Shown in pieces: positions 27,583 to 36,161 of a stretch of 64,000 nt of DNA. The notes under the pieces are model-generated. The model saw only the letters and a program-made list of their open reading frames with translations, ran no database searches and was not told the DNA's origin. Each line of letters begins with the position of its first letter. The first letter of the stretch is position 1. The position numbers and the translations under genes are program-made. This stretch comes from Lachnotalea sp041821265 (GTDB lineage Bacteria; Bacillota; Clostridia; Lachnospirales; Lachnospiraceae). The DNA lies in contig JBGUEQ010000012.1 in assembly GCA_041821265.1 (NCBI GenBank), forward strand, positions 1 through 64,000, in the 5' to 3' direction.

Positions 27583-28383
27583 ATGATTAGAGACATAACA
27601 ATTGGGCAATATTACCCCCAAGACTCAGTAATACACAAACTAGATCCAAGAACAAAACTGGTTGGAACTTTGGCATACATTATATCCTTGTTTTTCTTTC
27701 ATAATTTTCTAGGATATATTGTTGTTACTTTATTTCTAATAGGCGTGATTAGTGCGTCAAAGGTACCCTTCAAATTCATTATTAAAGGGTTGAAAGCAAT
27801 TATTATGTTATTAATGATAACGGTTCTATTTAATATGTTTTTGACACCAGGCGAACCGTTAGTAAAATTTTGGATATTTACGATTACGAAGGAAGGGTTT
27901 GAAATTGCTGTATTTATGGCAATCAGACTGATCTATTTGATTATAGGTTCCTCTATGATGACCTTGACAACGACTCCGAACCAGCTTACAGACGGATTAG
28001 AGAGCCTTCTAGGACCGTTAAAACATATTAAAGTACCAGTACATGAAATTTCTATGATGATGTCAATTGCACTTCGATTTATTCCTATCTTATTAGAAGA
28101 AACGGATAAAATAATGAAAGCACAGATAGCCAGAGGTGCAGACTTTGAAAGTGGTAATCTGATTAAGAAAGCGAAAAGTATGATTCCGCTTCTTGTACCA
28201 TTATTTATTTCTGCTTTTCGTCGTGCAAATGATTTGGCAATGGCAATGGAAGCAAGATGTTACAGTGGTGGAGTTGGAAGAACTAAAATGAAACCGTTAT
28301 TATATCAGATGCGTGATTATAGAGCTTATGTAATTTTTTTGATTTATATCGCAGCAATTATAGCTATAAAAATAATATTTTAA
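27583..28383 (+). CDS. ecfT: ECF transporter transmembrane protein T
   Basis: The 266-residue membrane protein couples the two ATPases to the S components. It begins MIRDITIGQYYPQDSVIHKLDPRTKL, typical of EcfT. It has several membrane segments and the coupling motifs AQIARGADFESG and MEARCYSGG. The ATG at 27583 follows AGGTGA correctly; one at 27568 does not. It is third in the ecfA1-A2-T-truA order conserved in Firmicutes. Confidence 0.94.
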   Translation: MIRDITIGQYYPQDSVIHKLDPRTKLVGTLAYIISLFFFHNFLGYIVVTLFLIGVISASKVPFKFIIKGLKAIIMLLMITVLFNMFLTPGEPLVKFWIFTITKEGFEIAVFMAIRLIYLIIGSSMMTLTTTPNQLTDGLESLLGPLKHIKVPVHEISMMMSIALRFIPILLEETDKIMKAQIARGADFESGNLIKKAKSMIPLLVPLFISAFRRANDLAMAMEARCYSGGVGRTKMKPLLYQMRDYRAYVIFLIYIAAIIAIKIIF

Positions 28384-28437
28384 GTGAAACGTGAGAAGTT
28401 AGGGAAGTCTTTTTGCGTTATATAGGATAAGTGAAGG

Positions 28438-28466
28438 TAACTATGAAAGTACTGAATAGTTACAAG
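28438..28466 (+). repeat. Small dispersed hairpin unit
   Basis: GTAACTAT and ATAGTTAC flank GAAAGTACTGA. A near copy lies at about 60261-60286. The reverse complement of its right half opens the repeat at 24495. It sits in the 166-base gap between ecfT and truA, which otherwise holds nothing recognisable. Confidence 0.65.
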
Positions 28467-28549
28467 TGAAGTTAGTTAATTAGGTGCTTTTTATAAGAAA
28501 CAGCATAGTGGAAAAGGGATATCCATTTTGCAGTTATATTGAGGTGAAA

Positions 28550-29290
28550 ATGAAGAGAATTAAGATGATTGTGGCATATGAAGGCACAAATTATTGTGGA
28601 TGGCAGATTCAACCCAATGGAATAACAGTGGAAGAAATACTAAATACTACATTATCAAAGCTTTTGAATGAACCAATCAAGATTGCAGGAGCTAGTAGAA
28701 CGGATTCAGGAGTGCATGCACTTGGAAATGTTGCAGTATTTAATACCAATACTCCAATACCAGGAGATAAAATTGCATTTGCACTCAATCGTGTATTGCC
28801 AGAAGATATACGAATACAGGGTTCTTGCGAGGTGGAAGAGGATTTTCATCCACGTTTTTGTAAAAGTACGAAGACTTATGAATATAAAATAATTAATCGT
28901 ACCTTTAATATTCCCACACTGAGACGTACTGCATATTTTGTGCACTATACTATCGACGTAGATTTGATGCGTGAGGCAGCCAACTATTTAGTGGGTAGGC
29001 ATGATTTTAAGAGCTTTGCTACAGCGAAACCAGAGGTGACTAACACCGTCAGAGAAATATATTCCATTACCATAGAAGAGGCAGAGGGAATGATTGCAAT
29101 ACGTGTAAAAGGTGGAGGCTTTTTATATAATATGGTAAGAATTATTGCAGGTACCTTGTTGCAAGTGGGAATGAAGCGTATCAGTCCGAATGAAATAGAG
29201 ACAATTCTACTTGGAGAGGATCGCGAGCTAGCAGGGCCAACTGCACCAGCCAATGGACTTACACTGATTAACATAGAGTTTGAAGAATAA
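28550..29290 (+). CDS. truA: tRNA pseudouridine(38-40) synthase TruA
   Basis: The 246-residue enzyme modifies uridines 38-40 in the tRNA anticodon arm. The catalytic aspartate lies in ASRTDSGVHALGNV. Conserved FHPRFCKSTKTYEYKI and GGGFLYNMVRIIAGTL are present. The ATG at 28550, with GAGG five bases upstream, gives the usual N-terminus and length; the longer frame from 28484 does not. Confidence 0.95.
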   Translation: MKRIKMIVAYEGTNYCGWQIQPNGITVEEILNTTLSKLLNEPIKIAGASRTDSGVHALGNVAVFNTNTPIPGDKIAFALNRVLPEDIRIQGSCEVEEDFHPRFCKSTKTYEYKIINRTFNIPTLRRTAYFVHYTIDVDLMREAANYLVGRHDFKSFATAKPEVTNTVREIYSITIEEAEGMIAIRVKGGGFLYNMVRIIAGTLLQVGMKRISPNEIETILLGEDRELAGPTAPANGLTLINIEFEE

Positions 29291-29313
29291 AAGTAGGGGG
29301 GGAGCCGCTTAGC

Positions 29314-30588
29314 ATGAAAAAGAAGTATGATAAAAGGGTATTTCATCATTTTAAATTTTACAATACACAAGAATTAGAAGAATATTTGAATGATATGGCG
29401 CAAAAGGGATATTATTTGCTTGAAATGAACCAGTATCAGATGTTTTTCAAAAAGGATACGCCACTAAGGCTTAACCACGCGATTGCATGTGCGCAAAATC
29501 AGCAGGAAAAGTATCAGTATAAGCAATATTGTGAAAGTGTAGGATGGACATTGTTATATGGAACAGATAAATTCCATGTATATGTAACCGCAGAAGTAGA
29601 ATTAGCGTTTGTAGAATCAGATCAAACCCAATTTGAAGCAATACAACGAGTAAGAACTAATGTAATGCGTTACGCGATATAGAAGGTTAGCTTATTAATT
29701 GTAGCTACTATGTTAATTGGCTATTATATTGGATTATTATCAATCTGTTTATCAGTTCACGGGCTTTGTCTTACCTTGATGGGATTGCTTTATGGTGTGT
29801 ATTTGCTCAGCGAAATTGTGGATACGCTAGATTGGAAACGTCAATGCAAGAGAAAGCTGCAGTCCAATGAAAAGTTAGTCTTTCGGTATACCAAAACGAA
29901 ACGTAGAATCAATCAAATCATATACATAGCATTTAGTTTATGCTTGTTGGTATTAGCATTTAATTCAATATATAGGTTAATTGTGAGTGTGCAGCAGGAT
30001 GGGATTCAAAAAAGTTTTACCTTAATAACATTATCGTTGGTATATTTTATAATTGTACCAGTATTTGCATTATTCAGAGGTGAGTTTAAGAAACGAGGGG
30101 GATTCGAGCAAGTGTGTTCACGGTTACTATTGCTACTTACGGTTAATTTAGTTTCTGGGGTTGTCGTCAATGGTTTGGGCAGCGTAGATGTGAGTTATGC
30201 TCCAGAAAAATTTAATATAAACTATAATACGGAAATGAATAACAAATATTTACATACAGGAAAAAGTGTGCTAGGCAGTAGTGAAGACTTTATGTTTTGG
30301 GGTTCTAGTTATGACGATGGTGATTATAACTATCGATTATATAAAAGTGAATTTCCGTTTATCCTTAAGCAAATAGTGAATGAGAAATTACGTACAGAAG
30401 GTATTAGAAATTATTTGAATGTTTATGAACAGACTGATAAATATACAATATACACGGCGTATCATCATAAAGTGTATCCAGAAGATGCAACTTATCAAAC
30501 GCATGACACAGACTTAGAGAACTATGAAGGATGTATTTTGTTAGAGAGTAAGGATGAATTTAAGTTTCTTAGACGTCGTTTTTGGTAA
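29314..30588 (+). pseudogene. DUF2812 membrane protein interrupted by an in-frame TAG
   Basis: The first 122 codons encode a DUF2812-like cytoplasmic domain (KRVFHHFKFYNTQELEEYLN, QKGYYL). A TAG at 29680-29682 then stops the frame. The same frame continues without any shift for about 300 codons, starting KVSLLIVATMLIGYYIG, with several membrane segments and a longer extracellular tail. Together they make one normal DUF2812 protein of about 424 residues. The first half alone could be soluble; the second half has a possible ATG at 29710 but no clear ribosome site. I treat it as a nonsense-split gene. It is wedged between truA and rplM, which are usually neighbours. Confidence 0.78.
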
Positions 30589-30613
30589 TAGTGTCAAAAA
30601 AAACAAAAAAACG

Positions 30614-30642
30614 TTGACATACTATATTTACTATAGTAAAAT
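30614..30642 (+). promoter_or_regulatory. rplM-rpsI promoter
   Basis: TTGACA (30614-30619) with TAAAAT (30637-30642) and a 17-base spacer form a near-consensus promoter. Transcription should start near 30649 and give a leader of about 130 bases before rplM. Confidence 0.85.
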
Positions 30643-30648
30643 AACTAA

Positions 30649-30780
30649 ATGTGACATAGCGTAAAAACGTCTTACCAAGCCCCGGAGGACTTTTTATAAA
30701 TACAAAAAAATATAATGAAAATGCTTGCGTGCAAGACATTTTTAAGACAAATATTGTTTATTATTTAAGGAGGTTTACCG
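30649..30780 (+). ncRNA. Structured leader of rplM (candidate L13 leader)
   Basis: The leader can fold with AAAAACGTC against GGACTTTTT, enclosing ACCAAGCCCCGG. A second stem ATGCTTGCGTGCAAGACAT lies further down, and AAGGAGG precedes the ATG. Firmicutes rplM genes often carry an autoregulatory L13 leader in this place. I cannot confirm the family consensus by eye, so the identity rests mostly on position. Confidence 0.45.
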
Positions 30781-31209
30781 ATGAATAGTTATATGGCTAG
30801 TATAGAAACAATTGAAAGAAAATGGTATGTAGTAGACGCTGCAGGATGTACTTTAGGACGTTTATCATCAGAAGTAGCAAAAGTTTTAAGAGGTAAAAAC
30901 AAACCAATTTTTACACCTCATGTGGATACAGGCGATTATGTAATCATAATTAATGCTGAAAAAATTAAAGTAACTGGCAAAAAACTAGAGCAGAAGATTT
31001 ACTATCATCATTCAGATTATGTAGGTGGAATGAAAGAAACTCCATTAAAAGAGATGTTAGCAAAGAAACCTGAAAGAGTAATTGAACTTGCAGTGAAAGG
31101 TATGCTTCCAAAAGGACCTTTAGGAAGAGCAATGTACACAAAACTTCACGTATACGCAGGCACTGAGCATGGACATGAAGCTCAAAAACCAGAAGTATTA
31201 ACATTTTAA
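30781..31209 (+). CDS. rplM: 50S ribosomal protein L13
   Basis: The 142-residue protein has the usual L13 length and signatures: IERKWYVVDAAGCTLGRLSS, VTGKKLEQKIYYHHSDYVGG and VKGMLPKGPLGRAMYTKLHVYAG. It is an early-assembly protein of the large subunit. It is cotranscribed with rpsI from the promoter at 30614. Confidence 0.98.
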   Translation: MNSYMASIETIERKWYVVDAAGCTLGRLSSEVAKVLRGKNKPIFTPHVDTGDYVIIINAEKIKVTGKKLEQKIYYHHSDYVGGMKETPLKEMLAKKPERVIELAVKGMLPKGPLGRAMYTKLHVYAGTEHGHEAQKPEVLTF

Positions 31210-31235
31210 TTATAAATTGAAAGGAGAAAATAAAA

Positions 31236-31622
31236 TTGGCTAAGTTATATGGAACTGGAAGAAGAAAAACAAGCGTTGCAAGAGTGTATTTAGTACCAGG
31301 AACTGGTAAGATTACTATAAATAAAAGAACAATGGACGAATATTTTGGACTTGAAACTTTAAAAGTTATTGTACGTCAACCATTATTAGCAACAGAGACA
31401 GTAGATAAATATGATGTACTTGTAAATGTTCACGGAGGTGGATACACAGGTCAAGCTGGTGCTGTTAGACATGGTATTTCAAGAGCTTTATTACAGTTAG
31501 ATGGAGATTTCCGTCCAGTACTTAAAAAAGCAGGATACTTAACAAGAGATCCAAGAATGAAAGAAAGAAAGAAATACGGCCTTAAAGCTGCACGTCGCGC
31601 TCCACAGTTTTCAAAGAGATAA
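31236..31622 (+). CDS. rpsI: 30S ribosomal protein S9
   Basis: The 128-residue protein starts at TTG, with AAAGGAG (31220-31226) ten bases upstream; no ATG fits. It has YGTGRRKTSVARVYL at the N-terminus. It ends in the basic tail PQFSKR, which reaches the P site of the small subunit. Confidence 0.97.
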   Translation: MAKLYGTGRRKTSVARVYLVPGTGKITINKRTMDEYFGLETLKVIVRQPLLATETVDKYDVLVNVHGGGYTGQAGAVRHGISRALLQLDGDFRPVLKKAGYLTRDPRMKERKKYGLKAARRAPQFSKR

Positions 31623-31625
31623 GCA

Positions 31626-31774
31626 GTTACCTGCGAATCAAAACGCATATACAAAATCCCCAGAATGCTTTCATTCATGGGGATTTTTTTATGCGCTTTG
31701 ATTCATTGGAATGCAAGAAATGACCGAACAGGAGCGAAACGGATGTGAGGTTGTTTCTTGTATTCGCAGGTAAC
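31626..31774 (+). terminator. Nested terminator and three-way-junction element after rpsI
   Basis: A 13-bp perfect outer stem joins 31626-31638 (GTTACCTGCGAAT) with 31762-31774. Inside lie two hairpins. One is the rpsI terminator, AAAATCCCC with GGGGATTTT at about 31653-31688. Its flanking arms (31636-31648 with 31691-31703) can lengthen the stem by 13 more base pairs. The other is a 12-bp stem, 31714-31725 with 31749-31760. The terminator alone is sure; the larger fold is a prediction by eye. Confidence 0.7.
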
Positions 31775-31833
31775 GTCCTTACGCGAAAAAGTGCAATCGC
31801 AAGACATCTTATTATAATTTAAAAAGATTCAGC

Positions 31834-31868
31834 GCCTCTCAGGACAATTTATCTCGGGAGGCTTTTTA
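31834..31868 (+). terminator. Second downstream terminator
   Basis: GCCTCTC pairs with GGGAGGC with one wobble, and a run of five T follows. It shares the context ATTCAG-GCGCCTCTCAGGACA with the terminator at 33622, so the two may be copies of one element. Confidence 0.6.
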
Positions 31869-31934
31869 CTTTGTTATTGATATAGAATAATTATAAGAAC
31901 CTATTAGGCGCTTACAATGAAAATAATAATAAAA

Positions 31935-31987
31935 TTGACACATATTTATAATTAGAATATAATTAATAAATACCGACGGTCGGAATT
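31935..31987 (+). promoter_or_regulatory. Promoter and operator of the TetR/ferredoxin operon
   Basis: TTGACA (31935-31940) and TATAAT (31958-31963) match the consensus exactly, with 17 bases between. Just after the -10 lies a palindrome centred at 31978 with arms AATACCGAC and GTCGGAATT (one mismatch pair). Its position and CCGAC half-sites fit a TetR-type operator, so the regulator probably represses its own operon. Confidence 0.85.
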
Positions 31988-32011
31988 ATTAATTTTAGGA
32001 GGTGTGTTTCT

Positions 32012-32632
32012 ATGGCACAAAAACAACCAAAAGAATTTAGAACTGAAAATATTCTTGTTGCTGCGATTGATGAATTTATAAAAAAGGGGTATGACGGAGC
32101 ATCTATAGATAAGATAGCTGCAAAAGCGGGTGTTAGTAAAGGCGGCTTTTATTATCACTTTACAAACAAAGAACATCTTTTAATGGAAGTAAATATTAAA
32201 TTAAATGAACCTGTTTTAGAATTAATGGAAAAAGCATTATCGAATTCAGATTCTGTAGTGGGATTTAAGCAATTTGTAGTTGATTATTTAAGTTATTGGA
32301 TGAAACGGCCCAAAGAACTGAGCTTTTTATTTTTATCCATGTCTAAGGCTTTAGAATCGATTATGTTATCGGACTACTACAAGCAGTATGTAGATAACAG
32401 TACGCAATTTTTTGTATGCATACTTAAAAAGATACAAGGTTCAGAGTGTACAGACATGAAAAGTTTGGAGTTGTCAGCCATATCGCTCATGGGTTCGTTG
32501 GATGGAGTCATTTCTTATGCAATTGTACATCCTGAATTGGATATTGAAATTTTAGCCAATCAAATTATAGAAATATGGATAAATAGATGTAAATGGATTA
32601 GGAGGGGACAGATATATGAATTCTTACAATAA
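32012..32632 (+). CDS. TetR/AcrR family transcriptional regulator
   Basis: The 206-residue regulator has an N-terminal helix-turn-helix (about 12-58), ASIDKIAAKAGVSKGGFYYHF, and a variable ligand-binding helical domain. It heads a two-gene operon with a flavodoxin/ferredoxin fusion whose start lies inside its 3' end. The palindrome at the promoter suggests autorepression. The inducer is unknown. Confidence 0.9.
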   Translation: MAQKQPKEFRTENILVAAIDEFIKKGYDGASIDKIAAKAGVSKGGFYYHFTNKEHLLMEVNIKLNEPVLELMEKALSNSDSVVGFKQFVVDYLSYWMKRPKELSFLFLSMSKALESIMLSDYYKQYVDNSTQFFVCILKKIQGSECTDMKSLELSAISLMGSLDGVISYAIVHPELDIEILANQIIEIWINRCKWIRRGQIYEFLQ

Positions 32633-33503
32633 ACCAATCAAGACAGTTACACTTGCCTATTTTTCTGGAACTGGATGTACAAAGGCAGTAGTTGATTGTT
32701 TTGAAAATCAACTAATTAAACGTAAACTGAAAGTAAACAAACTAAATATAGCGGTTGATGACAATTATATTGCCACAACGACGGATTTACTCATTGTTTT
32801 ATCGCCAGTGTATGCTTTTCGATTATCTTCAATCATAGAAAACTGGACGAGAAATCTACCTGAGGCAAAAGGAACATATGCTGCAATCATATCAGTCTCT
32901 GGAGGTGGAGAAATTTCACCAAATACTGCCTGCAGAATAAAAAGCAAACATTTTTTGAAAAGAAAAAAATATAATTTGATATATGAAAAAATGTTAGTAA
33001 TGCCCTCTAATTTTGCAATTCAAGCGAAAAAGCAGTTGAATCTCGATCTGATTAATATATTACCTCAAAAGGTCAACAAAATTATCACTGATATTATGTC
33101 AGGAAAGAAAAATATTTTACATCCTAAATTACAGGATAGAATTTTTGCATTTTTGGGAAAAGGAGAGCATTTTGGAGCAGGTTTGTTTGCAGTATCCATT
33201 CATGCATCTAATACTTGCAATCAATGTGGATTATGCGTCCGTAATTGTCCTAAGAATAACATTCGAATGAAGAACGGAAGGCCTAAGTTTGGTATTCACT
33301 GCTTATGGTGTATGAAATGTATTTATTCTTGTCCACGTAGAGCACTCAGAACTAGAATATTTAAATTTTCTATTCTCAAAAAAGGATTTAACATAAAGCA
33401 GATGATAATAGAAGCTAGTCAGGAATCTTGTAATCAAAAACACGGTTATTCAAAAAATATTCTCTGGCAAGGAGTAATCAACTACCTAAAAGAAGAGGAA
33501 TAA
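32616..33503 (+). CDS. EFR1-type flavodoxin/ferredoxin fusion protein
   Basis: The 295-residue protein has a flavodoxin-like N-terminus (FSGTGCTKAVVDC near residues 15-27, VLSPVYAF). The C-terminal half has two 4Fe-4S motifs, CNQCGLCVRNCP and CLWCMKCIYSCP. Members of the EFR1 family are small soluble electron carriers of unknown partner. It overlaps the TetR gene by 17 bases, so it is translationally coupled and probably the main target of that repressor. Confidence 0.88.
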   Translation: MNSYNKPIKTVTLAYFSGTGCTKAVVDCFENQLIKRKLKVNKLNIAVDDNYIATTTDLLIVLSPVYAFRLSSIIENWTRNLPEAKGTYAAIISVSGGGEISPNTACRIKSKHFLKRKKYNLIYEKMLVMPSNFAIQAKKQLNLDLINILPQKVNKIITDIMSGKKNILHPKLQDRIFAFLGKGEHFGAGLFAVSIHASNTCNQCGLCVRNCPKNNIRMKNGRPKFGIHCLWCMKCIYSCPRRALRTRIFKFSILKKGFNIKQMIIEASQESCNQKHGYSKNILWQGVINYLKEEE

Positions 33504-33621
33504 ACGTCCTAAGAAGCTTTAGCTAACAAACAGGTAACGAACACTCCAATTAGAGAATACAGTACCCATCGATCCTACACTTCTCAAACAGCTATCAAAG
33601 AGATAAAAATACTATTCAGGG

Positions 33622-33656
33622 CGTCTCAGGACATTTATGTTCTGGGATGTTTTTTT
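33622..33656 (+). terminator. Terminator of the TetR/ferredoxin operon
   Basis: CGTCTCAGGACAT and ATGTTCTGGGATG pair with a few wobbles and are followed by a run of seven T. The preceding gap (33504-33621) holds no gene. Confidence 0.8.
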
Positions 33657-33711
33657 CTTTTGATAATTGTGATATACTTACATTATTGATTTAGTGATAA
33701 GGAGTTTAGAT

Positions 33712-34218
33712 ATGATTGTACCGAGAAAATTAAGATTTGTAGCAAAGAGAAGAGAAAATGAAAACATTAGATTTCGCTTGTATTTAAAAGAAAATGCAGA
33801 TGAAAAAGAGCTTGACAGACAATTTGAGGAATTACATAATGAGCTATTCTCAAGCTATGATTGTAATCGTTGCAGAAACTGCTGTAAGATGTATCATTGC
33901 CTAATTCCTGAAGCAGATATAGATAGAAATGCGAAGTATTTGGGTATGAAACGTGATGAGTTTGTTGAAAGATTTTTAAATCAAAACGAGAGAACCTTTG
34001 AATTTGAGACAAAGCATAAGCCATGCGATTTTCTTCAGGAAAATGGTTCTTGTGGATTAGGAGAATGCAAGCCAGAGAGTTGCAATAGATATCCATATAC
34101 TAATCAACCAGAGCGATTACAAAGTTTATATAGTGTTCTCGATGTGGTTAGTACATGCCCTGTGGCTTTTGAGATATATGAAAGATTAAAGAAGGTTTAT
34201 GACTTTGAAGAAAAATGA
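33712..34218 (+). CDS. YkgJ-family cysteine cluster protein
   Basis: The 168-residue protein has a cysteine cluster typical of the YkgJ (zinc- or iron-chelating) family: CNRCRNCCKMYHC near residues 53-65, then PCDFL, GSCGLGECKPESCNRYPY and a later CP. Metal binding is likely; the biological role of the family is not settled. AAGGAG seven bases before the ATG at 33712 supports this start over the upstream GTG. The next small gene overlaps its end by 20 bases. Confidence 0.85.
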   Translation: MIVPRKLRFVAKRRENENIRFRLYLKENADEKELDRQFEELHNELFSSYDCNRCRNCCKMYHCLIPEADIDRNAKYLGMKRDEFVERFLNQNERTFEFETKHKPCDFLQENGSCGLGECKPESCNRYPYTNQPERLQSLYSVLDVVSTCPVAFEIYERLKKVYDFEEK

Positions 34219-34399
34219 AATAAGTGAGGGAATTGATTCGGATGAAGTATTTGCATTTATTGCAGGATACACATCTGGCGGGGTGCCGTATGGAATAACA
34301 TGGGAAGAGATGCAACGGATTGAGGAACTAGAAGAGGCAGATAGTAAATCTTGTGAGATAGTTGGTTCTCCAATTGATGAAGAACTCCCATTTAAATAG
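34199..34399 (+). CDS. Small acidic protein of unknown function
   Basis: The 66-residue acidic protein has the core FAFIAGYTSGGVPYGITWEEM. I do not recognise a named family. It has a plausible AGAAGG site inside the end of the YkgJ-type gene, overlaps it by 20 bases, and is followed by another gene at 34422. This compact spacing, and codon use like its neighbours, suggest a real coupled gene. It has no membrane segment or signal peptide. Confidence 0.6.
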   Translation: MTLKKNEISEGIDSDEVFAFIAGYTSGGVPYGITWEEMQRIEELEEADSKSCEIVGSPIDEELPFK

Positions 34400-34421
34400 A
34401 GAAATTCAGAGGATGATTACA

Positions 34422-35435
34422 ATGAGAAAAGAAGCAAGTATTGAAGAATGGAAGGCATTATATGATGTCGCTACACGAATTCAACAGATGAAACCATGGG
34501 ATTTCCTCTGGAATATGGATTTGATCGGCATTCAAAATGGGAATAAAGAGGATACAGTTTTTTATAGTGTTCTTGGTCGAGGTGGAGAATGTTATGGAAT
34601 TTCAATATATGAGGGATATGAGGCATTCAATCAGTATTTGATGTTAACAATGAAGGACAGACTTAATTTATCAACAGAGTACGTTATGTTTAGTCAGACA
34701 AATTTGGTTTGTTATTGGGGCAATCGTGATGAATTAACAGATAAGCAAAGGTCAGTTGTTAAAGAACTGGGATATAAATATCGAGGTAAGAATCAATGGC
34801 TGTATTTTATGTCTTTTGAGCCAGGGTATTATCCGTTCAATTTGAGTCTTGATGAAGTTCTCAGAATGACAGAGCATCTGAAGAATTTGGAACTTGCGTT
34901 GAAGGAGTATTTAGCAGCTGGCATCGCAGTTGATTTTAGTAATGGATATATGGTTTCCTTTGTGTTTGATAATAGCAAAAAAAAGTGGAGGTCTGGAGAA
35001 ATGTCATTGCCATTTACTTCCTATAGTTTTGGAAACCTCATTTTAACCGATAATGAATTGTTGAAAAGGTTGAAGGAGGCACCAAAAGGGAAAATGCACT
35101 TAGAAGTGGATATTTCGCCAATGGGTATATCTGTTAGTGACAAAAAGTATGATCGCCCAGCTAATCCAGTGATGTGCCTAATAGCAGATGCAAAATCAGA
35201 AATGATAATTAAATGTGAAATGAATGAACCGGGCGCTGACCCAATTGTGGCATTAGCAGAAGAGATAATTGGGTTAATATTTGCATATGGCGCACCCAAG
35301 GAAATACAGGTTTCTAATATTGTTGTGGAGTCGGCATTAGAACAGATATGTGATGTGTGCAAGATTAAGTTGCGACGGGTTAAAATTTTGAAAGCATTAG
35401 AGTATTTCAAGGTGGGAATGAAGCGATTTATGTAA
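34422..35435 (+). CDS. Uncharacterised protein (DUF7309/DUF6930-like)
   Basis: The 338-residue soluble protein has an N-terminal region with MKPWDFLWNMDLIGIQ and YSVLGRGGECYGISIYEGYE. This matches my memory of a Firmicutes family labelled DUF7309 joined to DUF6930; the label is uncertain. The second half has LEVDISPMGISVSDKKYDRP. No membrane segments or catalytic signature are visible. The start at 34422 follows AGAGG; the ATG at 34413 is an alternative. It is probably in an operon with the two genes before it. Confidence 0.65.
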   Translation: MRKEASIEEWKALYDVATRIQQMKPWDFLWNMDLIGIQNGNKEDTVFYSVLGRGGECYGISIYEGYEAFNQYLMLTMKDRLNLSTEYVMFSQTNLVCYWGNRDELTDKQRSVVKELGYKYRGKNQWLYFMSFEPGYYPFNLSLDEVLRMTEHLKNLELALKEYLAAGIAVDFSNGYMVSFVFDNSKKKWRSGEMSLPFTSYSFGNLILTDNELLKRLKEAPKGKMHLEVDISPMGISVSDKKYDRPANPVMCLIADAKSEMIIKCEMNEPGADPIVALAEEIIGLIFAYGAPKEIQVSNIVVESALEQICDVCKIKLRRVKILKALEYFKVGMKRFM

Positions 35436-35463
35436 TCAACTGAACTATGTAGGAAGGGAAAAT

Positions 35464-35568
35464 ATGGACGAAATCAAAAGTGATAAATTCATAAGTGAAG
35501 TAGTTTATTTATTCAAGAGTGCAAAGAAAAATCTTGTAACTGCTGTTAATATGACGATGGTAATATAA
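35464..35568 (+). pseudogene. Short N-terminal remnant, possibly of a DUF1016-type nuclease
   Basis: A 34-codon frame with a good ribosome site (AGGAAGGG) reads DKFISEVVYLFKSAKKNLVT. It resembles the start of DUF1016/PDDEXK proteins, then stops at TAA. Nothing downstream continues it. I call it a remnant with low certainty. Confidence 0.4.
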
Positions 35569-36161
35569 TCCTGAACTTGTTTGTCCTTTTTCTTGTTATA
35601 GTGCCAGCCGACAGTTTTCTCTCTACACTAGGACAGTTGCTATTATCCTTTAAGGAAATGGTTCGGGAAGGTTTCTGCTGGAGAAACGGATCAGAAAGTG
35701 CATAATGGATTCAGATAGAAATTTGCAAAGGTAGTAAAAAGCAGTCTTGGATTAGAAAACCATATTTTTTCTGCTAGTAAAGTCCATGCAATATAAATTC
35801 GGTATGCGGTGCATATAATGTTAAAGTATTTTGTTAGCAAATTTATTAACATTATTAGCTTAGAGGGGCTGTATTCATCAAATGTTTCACGAAATTAATG
35901 GTAACATGATTAATGATTTTTGTACTGTATTTAGTACGTATGCAACAAATGGTGATTTAAGAATAGATGGACATGAAATTATGATTAAGGCTTGATTTAT
36001 AACTCAAAACAGTAGTTAGTCTTGTTAGATAATCTATAATTTATCTAAAATTTCAGTTTTGTTAGAAAAAGTTATCACTGAATACGCATGAAATAATTTA
36101 TTCTAATAAAATATTTCATTTTGACGTTAGGATTAAATTTGTTAATACATGGAGGGATATT
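35569..36161. other. Degenerate intergenic stretch
   Basis: About 590 bases hold no intact gene. A 37-codon frame at about 35883-35993 (MFHEINGNMINDFCTVFSTY...) ends cleanly and may be a gene fragment, but it has no clear ribosome site. The rest is AT-rich, with no strong terminator or repeat that I can see. Confidence 0.4.

Noticed and set aside
13427..30588. Stop-codon recoding by selenocysteine or pyrrolysine at the two in-frame stops
   Set aside because: One is TAA, which is not recoded in this way. The TAG case has no known recoding signal or Pyl genes in the window. Simple nonsense mutation fits better.
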